Shown here piece after piece: positions 7,659 through 15,257 of a stretch of 64,000 bases of DNA (position 1 is the stretch's first letter; each line of letters starts with the position of its first letter). Origin of the DNA: Myxococcus stipitatus DSM 14675 (GTDB lineage: Bacteria; Myxococcota; Myxococcia; Myxococcales; Myxococcaceae). The position numbers and the translations under genes are program-made. The stretch spans positions 4,154,001-4,218,000 of the forward strand of contig NC_020126.1 in assembly GCF_000331735.1 (NCBI RefSeq). Reading direction: 5' to 3'. The notes below the pieces were generated by a model that was given only the letters and a program-made list of their open reading frames with translations, was not told where the DNA came from and ran no database searches.

Positions 7659-8379
7659 CTTTCTGCCACCGCCAGACCCGGGCACCGACCGGGTGCTCGA
7701 ACCGCTCCGCGTCGGAGGCGAGGAAGCGCAGCACGGCCAGCTCCTCCGGCAGCGCCCCCGTCGCGGGGGCCGTCTCGCCAGACACCGCGCCACACGCGAG
7801 CCGGTAGGTCGGACCCTGTCCCGCGGGCCTCACGCTGCAGGCCCAGGCGTGGGGGAACGCCACCTGCTCGGGGAAGTGCTCGAAGGGGGTGGGGCGCGGC
7901 TCGTCGTAGACCACGACGAGGACCTCGGGGGCCCCCTCGCTCAAGAGGCCACACGCCTCCACGAAGGCGGCCTCCACCGTCTCCGCGCCCGCGGCCACCG
8001 CGCTCTGCGCCGTCAGGTCGCCCCGGGCGATGGAGTAAAGCGCGCCAATGGCGTTGTGCACCGACAGGCTGAAGGACGTGGGCGACAGCGGCGTGCCCTG
8101 GGCCAGTTGCTCCAGCAACTCCACCGAGCGGCGCATGTCACCGTACCGCGACGCGAACACCATGGGGCATGCGGGCGCCTCCCCATGGCACGTGTACGTG
8201 GCCTGCAGCGCGATGCGCCCCAACCGGTCCACTCGGCGGCGCATCATCGCCGGCATCTCGGTCAGGGGCGGCGTGCCCTCGGCCGGAAGAGGAAATGGCT
8301 GGGAGAGCCAGGCCCTCCAGGCATCCTGCCCGACGAGCCCAGGAGCCCACGCGGCCCAGTGGTGGACGGAAAAAACCAT
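7651..8379 (-). CDS. Beta-ketoacyl synthase-like chain-length factor (ApeC type), first gene of aryl-polyene operon
   Basis: This 242-residue ketosynthase-fold protein matches the short N-terminal-domain type found as ApeC in aryl-polyene clusters. It keeps SFSLSVHNAIGALYS and AQSAVAAGAETVEAA, but I see no Cys in the position of the ketosynthase nucleophile. That fits a non-catalytic chain-length-factor partner of a full ketosynthase, expected outside this window. The ATG at 8379 is preferred over a TTG start at 8424 because the family begins near the MVFSVHHWAAW segment; neither has a strong Shine-Dalgarno, so the start is uncertain. No gene lies upstream on this strand for over 450 bases, so this looks like the operon head. 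Confidence 0.82.
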   Translation of the reverse strand: MVFSVHHWAAWAPGLVGQDAWRAWLSQPFPLPAEGTPPLTEMPAMMRRRVDRLGRIALQATYTCHGEAPACPMVFASRYGDMRRSVELLEQLAQGTPLSPTSFSLSVHNAIGALYSIARGDLTAQSAVAAGAETVEAAFVEACGLLSEGAPEVLVVVYDEPRPTPFEHFPEQVAFPHAWACSVRPAGQGPTYRLACGAVSGETAPATGALPEELAVLRFLASDAERFEHPVGARVWRWQKDA

Positions 8380-8832
8380 GTTGGTGGGGAGCTGGAGGTG
8401 CTTCGTGCGACGGTCCTCTACCAAAGCATCTTATACGCGACAATTGCCTCAATGGGGGCATTGCCACGGTGGACGGACGCTCCCCCCCTTGCATTCACCA
8501 GAACCCTTGAAGCCCGCAGGTGGCGCAAGCCGCGCTCCATTTCGTCCCTGCGCGGGGGCGTACGTGGAGTCCCTGAAGTCCCAGGTGGATTGAACACCGG
8601 GTGGTGGTCGTGGGTGGGATGGCACGGCGGCGCATGCTCCTCGGGCCCAGGCCCCCGAGGGCGGGCCAATGACAGACGGCCGGGATTCCTCCTCTGGAGG
8701 GGAGGGGTCGGGTCCGATGGGGTAACCCCCTCGAGCCTCGCGTCCACGTTGCCAGCGTGCGCCCGCACGCCCAGCTTGGCTGCTCCCCACAGCCGGTCCG
8801 GCTGAACGCCCTCCCGGGCAGGAGCTCAAGCC
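8380..8832. other. Gene-free stretch upstream of the aryl-polyene operon
   Basis: These 453 bases separate the divergent aryl-polyene operon and the small secreted-protein gene. Open frames here are long only because stop codons are rare in such GC-rich DNA, and they show no recognisable protein. The part next to the operon (about 8425-8455) is distinctly AT-richer than its surroundings and is the likely promoter zone. Further right are short dyads, for example CCTCC-TCT-GGAGG at 8688-8700 and GGGGTAACCCC at 8719-8729. I see no RNA gene. Confidence 0.6.
8430..8435 (-). promoter_or_regulatory. Possible -10 element (TATAAG) of the aryl-polyene operon
   Basis: On the minus strand TATAAG stands 51 bases before the chosen start of the first operon gene, in a locally AT-rich patch. 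The best -35-like hexamer (TTGAGG, 8447-8452) is only 11 bases away, too close for standard spacing. Only the -10 is supported, and weakly. Confidence 0.25.
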
Positions 8833-9183
8833 ATGTTTCATCTCCTCGCAGGCATCCTGGCCGCGGCGGGTGTCGCCGGGTCCCAACCTGTTACGGATTA
8901 TGACGAACAGGAGGCCCCGGACGCGGAGCTGGCCCGGGCCTGCAAGACGTTGCGCGCCCCCGGTGGCAAGACGGCCCGCGTTTGCAGGACCTGGTACGCC
9001 ATCGGGGGTGGTTATTACCGAGGCACGTGGGACACCAGCAGCCACTCCGCGGGCTCGTACCTCCAGGGCAACGCGGACGGGCGCACCTACAACCTGGCCT
9101 GGGACGGCAGCTATCGCGGCGTCAAACGCTTCGTCATCCGGCTGTGCAACTCGGGCACCCGGAAGTGCACGGCCTGGTGGTAG
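8833..9183 (+). CDS. Small secreted Cys-containing protein, unknown function
   Basis: I do not recognise this 116-residue protein. It opens with a signal-peptide-like hydrophobic segment (MFHLLAGILAAAGVAGSQ). The mature part contains four Cys (in ARACKTL, ARVCRTW, IRLCNSG and RKCTAWW), an even number consistent with two disulfides, plus many Trp, Tyr and Gly residues, as in small beta-rich secreted domains. An AGGAGC ribosome-binding site sits 8 bases before the ATG. The stop is 3 bases from the converging end of the GNAT gene. Codon use matches the neighbours, so it looks like a real resident gene and not a chance ORF. Confidence 0.65.
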   Translation: MFHLLAGILAAAGVAGSQPVTDYDEQEAPDAELARACKTLRAPGGKTARVCRTWYAIGGGYYRGTWDTSSHSAGSYLQGNADGRTYNLAWDGSYRGVKRFVIRLCNSGTRKCTAWW

Positions 9184-9186
9184 CCG

Positions 9187-9759
9187 CTACCCGGCCGGAG
9201 GGCTCCAATCCCAGGCGACGACGGCCCACTCGTCCGTCGCGTCGCGGTAGGTGTGCACCGTCTTGAAGCCCACGCGCTCGTGCACGCGCAGGGAGCGGGT
9301 GTTGCGCACGGAGACCTCGGTGACGAGCAGCTCGAAGCGCTCTCGGTATACCTCGCGGTGCTTGTCATAGAGCTGGTCGACGAGGCCCTGTCCCCGGTGG
9401 GCCTTGTCGACGCAAATCTGTCCCATGACGTAGAAGCGCAGGTCCTTCATCGCGCGCCCCCGGTACTCCAGGCCGTCCAGGAGGTCGAACATGGGGACGA
9501 GCACGGGCAGCATCGCGCGGCACTCCCGAGGCATCGACAGGGCATAGGCCACCACGTCCTCGCCGTGCCGGGCGATGATGCTGGGCGCCAGCGCGTGCAT
9601 GCGCTCCAGCACCGGCAGCTCATGCTCCACGGTGACGAAGCCCTGGTCGCGCATCTCCGCCGCGTCGAGCGTCTGCTTCAGGTTCCTGCGCTGCAGCTCG
9701 ATGATGCGCGCGAGCTGCGCGGTGCTGCTCACCGTCGTCACGTCGTACGGGCTGGCCAT
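9187..9759 (-). CDS. GNAT-family N-acetyltransferase
   Basis: This 190-residue protein has the GNAT acetyl-CoA-binding motif A in MGQICVDKAHRGQGLVDQLYD (R-G-Q-G-L). It is followed by the beta5 and motif B region TEVSVRNTRSLRVHERVGFK, where Asn and Glu-Arg-Val-Gly-Phe are typical of the fold. The ATG at 9759 (MASPYDV) is chosen because the 23 upstream residues are low-complexity and overlap the kinase gene end (9792) less plausibly. The acceptor substrate cannot be inferred. It lies just downstream of the large kinase gene on the same strand, 32 bases away, and may be cotranscribed with it. Confidence 0.85.
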   Translation of the reverse strand: MASPYDVTTVSSTAQLARIIELQRRNLKQTLDAAEMRDQGFVTVEHELPVLERMHALAPSIIARHGEDVVAYALSMPRECRAMLPVLVPMFDLLDGLEYRGRAMKDLRFYVMGQICVDKAHRGQGLVDQLYDKHREVYRERFELLVTEVSVRNTRSLRVHERVGFKTVHTYRDATDEWAVVAWDWSPPAG

Positions 9760-9791
9760 GGCCGCAGGATAGAGCAGCGAGGCCGCGTCGA

Positions 9792-12683
9792 CTATCGAGC
9801 CCCCACGGCGTGATGGCGCGCCAGCCACTGCTCCACGTCCTGGTGCTCCTGGCGTCGGGACGTGCCCGCATCCTGGTTGTGGAGCTGCGCGGCCTTCGCG
9901 AGCGCGATGGCCCGAGGAAGCCCGCCCGGCTCCTTCTCGAGCGCGCGAGCGAGCAGGAAGCGCGCATCGGCCAGCTCCCCCGGGTTCGCGTCCGGGCCCG
10001 GCTGCTCCAGGACCCCGACGGCCCGCTCCAGCACCGGGACGGCCTTCCGGGGCTGCGCGAGGTCCAGCTGGTGCTGGCCCAGCCGCGTCAGCTCGATTCC
10101 CACCTTGGGGTGCCGCGGGCCCAGCTTCTTCTCGTAGATGGCCATGGCCCGCTCTTGATGGGGCAGGGCTTCCGGGAGTCGGCCCAGGGCCGCGAGCGTC
10201 AGGCCCATGCGGGAGTGCGCCTGGGCCAGGTCCTGCGAGTCGGGCAGCACCTTCTCCCGGATGCGGACCGCCTGGGTGTAGTGCTGGAGGGCCTCCTCAT
10301 GGCGCGCCTGCTCCCGCAGGAAGCCACCCAGGTTGTAGTGGCCGCTGGACACCGGCTCGCTGTCCTCGCCATAGACATCCCGGTTGATGGCGAGCGCCTC
10401 GCGCCCGTGCTTCATCGCCGCCGCGTAGTCACCGAGCTGGACGCTGAAGACCGCGATGTTCGACAGCACCGTCGCGAGGTAGGGGTGCTTGGGGCCGTAG
10501 GTCTTCCGGTAGATGGCCTCCGCTTCGTGCAGGAAGCGCAGCGCCTCCTCGAAGCGGGCGAACTCGTAGAGCACGTGGCCCATGGTGAGCAGCGCCGTGC
10601 CGAGCTCCGGCTCGCTGTTCGTGTAGATGCTCCGGGCGAGCTCCACCGCGCGCTGGCTCGCGGCCAGCGCCTCCTGCTTCCTGCCTCGCTTGCGGTACAG
10701 GCTGGCGAGGTTGCGGAAGTACCGCGCCTCGATGCGGGCATCGCCTCCCACCCGCTTCAGGGCCGCCTCGGCGTGGCCGGGCACCACGCCGTCCGGGTCC
10801 ACCTCCGGCCCCACCAGGCCCACCAGCCGAATCATGTCCGCCCAGGACTTGGCGACCTGCCGGTCATGGCGGCTGGCGTGGGCCAGCTGGATGGCCTGGT
10901 GCAGCGTCTTGATGGCGTCGCGGTAGGCCAGGTTGTTTCCCTGCGACTCCGCGACGAGGTCCAGCACCTCCGCTTCCAGCGGGCCGTAGCCGATGGAGTG
11001 GGCCTGGCTCGCGGCGTCGTTCGCGAGCTGGAGCGCGGGCGCGACCTGTCCCGCGTTGAGCTTCGCGCGGACCTGCGCGCGCTTCACTCGCACGGCCTCC
11101 ATGCGCTTCTGGCTCGGCTCGTCCGATGGGGGCGGCTCGGGGGCGGCCAGCGCGGCCAGGTTCTCGCAGACGGACAGGTTCTCCAGCGAGTGCACCAGCC
11201 GGGGCGAGTTCTGGATGACCTGCGTGTCCGCGCTGGCCAGCATGTCCACGACGGCGCCCAGGTCCTTGAGCCGCTGGTCCAGGCAGATGACACGCCGCTC
11301 GAGGAGCCGCTCCGTCTGCTGGCCCTTCACGCGGGTGGCGACACAGGCCTCGTGGCTGGCGGACACCCAGGCCCGCGAATAGCCATCCAACGTCCGCTCC
11401 ACTTCGGTCCAGGCGCCGGGCGCGTAGGGCAGGGCGCTGCGCGTGAAGGAGGCCTTCGCCGCGCCCTTGCGCGCGTCGTCCCAGACGCCGGAGAGGGCCT
11501 GCTCGCTGCCCGCGCACGGGTCTCCGGAGGTGGAGCGATGGAGGACGGCGCCTCCGGCCAGGAAGAGCAGGCTCGCGCCGGCCGCGAGCGCCACCCGGCG
11601 CCACTGCTCTCCCGGCGCATGGCTGAGCCGGCGCAGCAGCACCTCCATCGACTCGTGTCGGGCCTGGGGCGAGGCCGCGAGGCCTTGAAGCAGCACCTGA
11701 TGAATCCACGCCGGGACATCCGTGCCGGGCGGAGGCCTGGCGCCCACGGAGGCGTGCGCCGCGCCCGCGGTGTCCTTCGCCGTCGGGCTGTCGAGGGCGG
11801 GCCGCTTGCCATAGAGCGCCTCGTACAGCGCCACGCAGAAGCTGTACTGGTCGCTGCTCGCGTCGGAGGGCTCGCCGCGCTTCTGCTCCGGGGACATGTA
11901 CGCCGGTGTCCCGAGCATGATGTCGGAGCGCGTGAGCCACTCGGAGCGGTGGGAGGTGGACCCGGTGCCCGGAGGCGTGGGGGTTTCGTCGAGCCCCTCG
12001 ACGATGCGCGCGAGGCCGAAGTCGGTGATGCGCACGCGCCCGTCCTTTCCGACGAGCACGTTGTCCGGCTTGAAGTCGCGGTGGACCAGTCCCTGGGCAT
12101 GCGCGGCGGCGAGCCCTCGGCCCGCCTGGATGAACAGGGCCAGCGTCTCCCGCCACGGCGCACGCACCTTGTTGCGCCGGATGTGCGCGCGCAACGTGGC
12201 CCCGTCCACCAGCTCCATGGCCAGGAAGACGTTCTCCCCGAAGTGCCCCACGTCGTGGATGGTGATGACATTGGGGTGGATGACGCGGGCGGTGGCCTGG
12301 GCTTCGCGCAGCAGCCGGGCCTGGGCCCGCTCCAGGTGCACGGGGTTCGTCGAGTCGATGCGAATCAGCTTCAGGGCGACGCGGCGGTCCAGCTCCGGGT
12401 CATATGCGGCATGCACCACGCCCATGCCCCCGGAGCCGATACGCTCGAGGACCACATAACGGCCCAGCAGGGCGCCGCGCTCAATCCAGGGCGGCTGTGG
12501 GAGCGGGGCGTTAGGAGGGGAGAGGGATGGCGTGGGGGGCGCGTTCTCATCCCGAGCCGCCTCCGCGACGAGTGCTCGACAGGACGCGCAGGAATCAAGA
12601 TGCTGCTCCATCCGATGCGTCGCTTCAGCGTCCAGTTCTCCCTGTGCGAAGGCGAAGAGTTGTCGCGTCTCGATGCAGTCCAT
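9792..12683 (-). CDS. Zinc-finger/Ser-Thr protein kinase/TPR membrane protein
   Basis: This 963-residue multidomain signalling protein has four parts. Residues 1-45 form an anti-sigma-type zinc finger (zf-HC2), with ligands His28, Cys32 and Cys35 in HLDSCASC. A eukaryotic-like Ser/Thr kinase domain follows: glycine loop RIGSGGMGVV at 81-90, ATP-binding Lys105, catalytic HRDFKPDN at 201-208 and DFG at 221-223, so all key residues are present. A membrane segment spans about 362-382. The C-terminal half (about 550-930) is a tetratricopeptide array with repeated 42-residue units such as ALSNIAVF and GHYNLGGFLREQA. The ATG at 12683 starts exactly at the zinc finger. The gene is divergent from a sigma-factor gene only 40 bases away, so the pair probably forms one regulatory unit. 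Confidence 0.92.
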   Translation of the reverse strand: MDCIETRQLFAFAQGELDAEATHRMEQHLDSCASCRALVAEAARDENAPPTPSLSPPNAPLPQPPWIERGALLGRYVVLERIGSGGMGVVHAAYDPELDRRVALKLIRIDSTNPVHLERAQARLLREAQATARVIHPNVITIHDVGHFGENVFLAMELVDGATLRAHIRRNKVRAPWRETLALFIQAGRGLAAAHAQGLVHRDFKPDNVLVGKDGRVRITDFGLARIVEGLDETPTPPGTGSTSHRSEWLTRSDIMLGTPAYMSPEQKRGEPSDASSDQYSFCVALYEALYGKRPALDSPTAKDTAGAAHASVGARPPPGTDVPAWIHQVLLQGLAASPQARHESMEVLLRRLSHAPGEQWRRVALAAGASLLFLAGGAVLHRSTSGDPCAGSEQALSGVWDDARKGAAKASFTRSALPYAPGAWTEVERTLDGYSRAWVSASHEACVATRVKGQQTERLLERRVICLDQRLKDLGAVVDMLASADTQVIQNSPRLVHSLENLSVCENLAALAAPEPPPSDEPSQKRMEAVRVKRAQVRAKLNAGQVAPALQLANDAASQAHSIGYGPLEAEVLDLVAESQGNNLAYRDAIKTLHQAIQLAHASRHDRQVAKSWADMIRLVGLVGPEVDPDGVVPGHAEAALKRVGGDARIEARYFRNLASLYRKRGRKQEALAASQRAVELARSIYTNSEPELGTALLTMGHVLYEFARFEEALRFLHEAEAIYRKTYGPKHPYLATVLSNIAVFSVQLGDYAAAMKHGREALAINRDVYGEDSEPVSSGHYNLGGFLREQARHEEALQHYTQAVRIREKVLPDSQDLAQAHSRMGLTLAALGRLPEALPHQERAMAIYEKKLGPRHPKVGIELTRLGQHQLDLAQPRKAVPVLERAVGVLEQPGPDANPGELADARFLLARALEKEPGGLPRAIALAKAAQLHNQDAGTSRRQEHQDVEQWLARHHAVGAR

Positions 12684-12723
12684 GACGAGGCAACGAATAC
12701 ACCCAACGGGGGCGGTCAAGAAG

Positions 12724-13419
12724 ATGAGTGGCACTGAGCATGAGGCGGATGTGGCCTTCGCGCAGGCCTGCGCACATGGTGATGAACAGGCCCTCGCGGA
12801 CTTCGAGTCTCGCTACACACCTTTGCTCCGAAAGGCGCTCATCCACCGAGGTCTGGAACTCGGGGTGGTGGACGAGGCCCTCCAGCTCCTGCGGGTGAAG
12901 CTCTTCCTCCCCAGCGGGGAGCGTGCTCCAAGAATCTTGGACTACGAGGGGCAGGGCTCGCTGGTGTCGTGGCTGCGCGTCGCGGCGCTGCGCACGGCGC
13001 TCAACCTGATGCGCGAGCGGAAGATTTCGCTTGATCTGGACGACGCCCGGCTCGCGGAGAGCAGCGTGGCGCAGGTGGATGCGGACCAGCGGTTCATCCA
13101 GGACAACTACCGCGAGGACTTCACGGCGTCCTTCCAGGAGGCCCTCCGCGCGCTGGAGCCGAGGGCGCGCACGCTGCTGCGCCTGCACCTGGTGGAGGGC
13201 ATGGGGACCGCGCAGATCGCCCGTGCGTATCAGGTGGACCGCTCCACGGTGAAACGCTGGCTGGCCCAGTTCCGCGAGCAGCTGCGACTGGACGTGCGAG
13301 CGCGGCTCGCGGCCCGGCTGGGCGAGGACAGCCTGGAGCTGACGAGCCTGCTTCGCGTGCTCCAGAGTCAGCTGGACCTGAGCATCCGGAGCGCGATGTT
13401 GGACGTGACGCCCGGCTGA
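12724..13419 (+). CDS. ECF-like RNA polymerase sigma factor (myxobacterial type)
   Basis: This 231-residue protein is a sigma-70-family factor with recognisable region 2 (about residues 15-95, including LVSWLRVAALRTALNLMRE) and region 4 (about 135-195, with the helix-turn-helix GMGTAQIARAYQVDRSTVKRW). It lacks a long region 1 or 3, so it is ECF-like. It resembles a sigma family restricted to Myxococcales that is commonly found beside Ser/Thr kinases; that statement comes from memory of family annotations. The ATG at 12724 is chosen because upstream sequence belongs to the divergent kinase gene. Its target promoters are unknown. The 40-base gap must hold both divergent promoters or part of them. 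Confidence 0.87.
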   Translation: MSGTEHEADVAFAQACAHGDEQALADFESRYTPLLRKALIHRGLELGVVDEALQLLRVKLFLPSGERAPRILDYEGQGSLVSWLRVAALRTALNLMRERKISLDLDDARLAESSVAQVDADQRFIQDNYREDFTASFQEALRALEPRARTLLRLHLVEGMGTAQIARAYQVDRSTVKRWLAQFREQLRLDVRARLAARLGEDSLELTSLLRVLQSQLDLSIRSAMLDVTPG

Positions 13420-13421
13420 CG

Positions 13422-14201
13422 TCAGGGCGCGGAGCCGAGCGCCCGCTGGATCGCCACCCGGATGGGCGCGCCTTCGTCCTGCGGGGCCGCGGGGAACAGC
13501 GGCGGCTGGGCCATGAAGCGAGGCCGGGTGCCTCGATGGGGCTGCGCGGCGTGGACCAGGAACGGGTGGCACAGGTAGACGGTGCCCGCTTCACCCGTGG
13601 CCAGCGCGAGCGGTCGCGCCGCGGTGGGCTCGAGCCGCGAGGCCACCTCCATGAAGGACAGGCCCGTCTCTCCCTCGGGCGCCAGGAGGCGGGCGATGTC
13701 GAGATGCGAGCCGACGCGGATGCGCGTGGGGGCGTCGTCCTCACCGACATCGGAGAAGAGGAACAGCATCAGGAGCACGCGGCCTCGCGAGGCGACGTTG
13801 ATGCGCCACTCGAAGAAGGAGCCCGTGCCTCCATCGGGAGGAGGGAAGCTGGCGTCGACGTGCCAGCCATCGTCACCCGGGCTCTCCGGACGGGGGAAGC
13901 GCACGGGGAAGGAGCCCAGGCTCATGCGGGGCTGCCAGCGGCCGGGTCCGACGAGCTGGTCGAAGGCCGCATGCAGCCTCGGTGTGTTGGCCGCCTGCCG
14001 GAAGGGCTCCTGCAGGTACTCGCCGAGCCGGACCACGGGTCGGGTCCAGGTCGACGCATCGTCCGGCGAACAGCCCGTGTCACGCCAGAGGAGGTCGCGC
14101 GCGGTGTCGGCCAGCGCTCGTGGGAAGGCGCCGTCGAGCTTCACGAAGCCTTCGTCGATGAACCGCTGAATCTGGAGGTCGCTCAGAGCGGGAGAGGTCA
14201 T
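13422..14201 (-). CDS. Phytanoyl-CoA dioxygenase-family (PhyH) oxygenase
   Basis: This 259-residue Fe(II)/2-oxoglutarate oxygenase candidate has the two-His-one-Asp metal triad: HVD in DGWHVDASFP and a distal His in YLCHPFLVHAAQPHRGTRPR, whose following Arg is the usual 2-oxoglutarate contact. The ATG at 14201 (MTSPALSDLQ) fits the family N-terminus. The gene is coupled to the upstream AgmX-like lipoprotein gene by a 4-base ATGA overlap and its stop lies 2 bases from the end of the converging sigma-factor gene. Members hydroxylate lipids, amino acids or natural products, and nothing here identifies the substrate. Confidence 0.83.
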   Translation of the reverse strand: MTSPALSDLQIQRFIDEGFVKLDGAFPRALADTARDLLWRDTGCSPDDASTWTRPVVRLGEYLQEPFRQAANTPRLHAAFDQLVGPGRWQPRMSLGSFPVRFPRPESPGDDGWHVDASFPPPDGGTGSFFEWRINVASRGRVLLMLFLFSDVGEDDAPTRIRVGSHLDIARLLAPEGETGLSFMEVASRLEPTAARPLALATGEAGTVYLCHPFLVHAAQPHRGTRPRFMAQPPLFPAAPQDEGAPIRVAIQRALGSAP

Positions 14202-14704
14202 GGCGGTGGCTGACGTTGCGTGGTGTCGACCCTGAACGGCCAGGTCTCGGATCCGTCCGGGACCTCGGGTGCGGGGCCTCCTGCTTCCCTCGACTCCTTG
14301 GGCTTGAAGACGAACGGGTAGGTGACGACGCCGCCCTGGGTGGTGGGCTTGGGAAAGCTCCATGTCTTCGTGTGGGCGAGGATGCAGCGCTCGAGCGCCG
14401 GCTCATGGATGGTCGTCTTGACGAGCTCGGACTTCGCGACCTTTCCCTCCGGGTCGAGGGTGAACTTGACCGTGACGTTCCCGGAGCGCAAGGGGCGGGT
14501 CTCGTATGCCTTCTCGTAGCAGTCGGTGACGTGGTCCCTGTTCGCGTGGATGGCGGCGCGAATGGAGGGCGCGTCGAACGGCGTCCCGGGAGGCGGGGCG
14601 GGGGCGGCGGGGCGCTCCTCGGGCGCATGGCGGCAGGCGGGAGTCGCGACAGCGAGCAGCAGGAGCGATGCGAGAGGCTTCAGCATTGCCGGCGATGCTG
14701 CCAT
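14198..14704 (-). CDS. AgmX/TonB-C-like lipoprotein
   Basis: This 168-residue predicted lipoprotein has an N-terminal hydrophobic segment (LASLLLLAVATPAC) ending in a Cys near residue 25, which is lipobox-like though not canonical. A Pro/Ala-rich linker follows, then a C-terminal domain with DCYEKAYETRPLRSGNVTVK and LERCILAHTKTWSFPKP. The Cys-X-Tyr and the G-x-V-x-V-x-F-x-L-D pattern are typical of the AgmX/PglI C-terminal domain abundant in myxobacteria and related to TonB C-termini. The ATG at 14704 is chosen because it starts the signal peptide. It overlaps the dioxygenase gene by 4 bases. Function is unknown; AgmX itself was linked to gliding motility, but this domain is widespread, so I do not infer that role. 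Confidence 0.75.
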   Translation of the reverse strand: MAASPAMLKPLASLLLLAVATPACRHAPEERPAAPAPPPGTPFDAPSIRAAIHANRDHVTDCYEKAYETRPLRSGNVTVKFTLDPEGKVAKSELVKTTIHEPALERCILAHTKTWSFPKPTTQGGVVTYPFVFKPKESREAGGPAPEVPDGSETWPFRVDTTQRQPPP

Positions 14705-14753
14705 GGGTGTCCCTCCGGTCCGTCGAGAATCACCGGAGGGGCGGGGCGCTTCG

Positions 14754-15143
14754 TCAGAGCATCTGGTGCATCGAGATGAGGTTGCCGCAGGTGTCCTCGA
14801 ACAGCGCCGTGAGGACGGGGCCGGCCGGCGTGGGCTTCTGCCGGAACACCACGCCCAGGGCACTCATCCGCTCGAAGTCCTTCTGGATGTCCAGGGTGGC
14901 GAACGACGTGGCCGGAATGCCGTCCGCGAAGATGGCCTTCTGGAAGGTGGTCGCCGCGGGGTGCTGGTTGGGCTCGAGCAGGAGCTGCACACCTTCGGGG
15001 TCATCCTTCGACACGACGGTCAGCCACCGCGCGCCACCGCCCATCGGCATGTCCACCTTCGTCACGAAGCCCAGGACCTCCGTGTAGAACTTCTGCGCCT
15101 TGGCCTGGTCGTCGACGAACACACTGCTCAGCGTGATTCTCAT
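14754..15143 (-). CDS. Glyoxalase/bleomycin-resistance-fold (VOC) protein
   Basis: This 129-residue VOC-superfamily protein shows the paired beta-alpha-beta-beta-beta modules: MRITLSSVFVDDQAKAQKFY at the start of the first and FERMSALGVVFRQKP with FEDTCGNLISMHQ at the end of the second. The short length and the motif DDQAKAQKFYTEVLGF are typical of small VOC proteins annotated as glyoxalase/extradiol dioxygenase-like. The ATG at 15143 starts exactly on the fold. The reaction cannot be assigned. It is monocistronic as far as I can see, 49 bases from the AgmX-like gene on the same strand. Confidence 0.85.
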   Translation of the reverse strand: MRITLSSVFVDDQAKAQKFYTEVLGFVTKVDMPMGGGARWLTVVSKDDPEGVQLLLEPNQHPAATTFQKAIFADGIPATSFATLDIQKDFERMSALGVVFRQKPTPAGPVLTALFEDTCGNLISMHQML

Positions 15144-15257
15144 CGTCCCTCGGGAGTGGGTGGACCGGCACGGACCATTCCGCGCGACGTTCAACCAACT
15201 CGTTGAGGATAGTCCTGGCGCTCGGGCAGTCAATCATCCGATGGTGCGTGGAACCCC

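Noticed and set aside
8618-8640. Possible sigma-54 promoter (TGGCAC with downstream ATGC)
   Set aside because: The GG and GC dinucleotides are not spaced ten bases apart as needed, and no gene starts suitably downstream.
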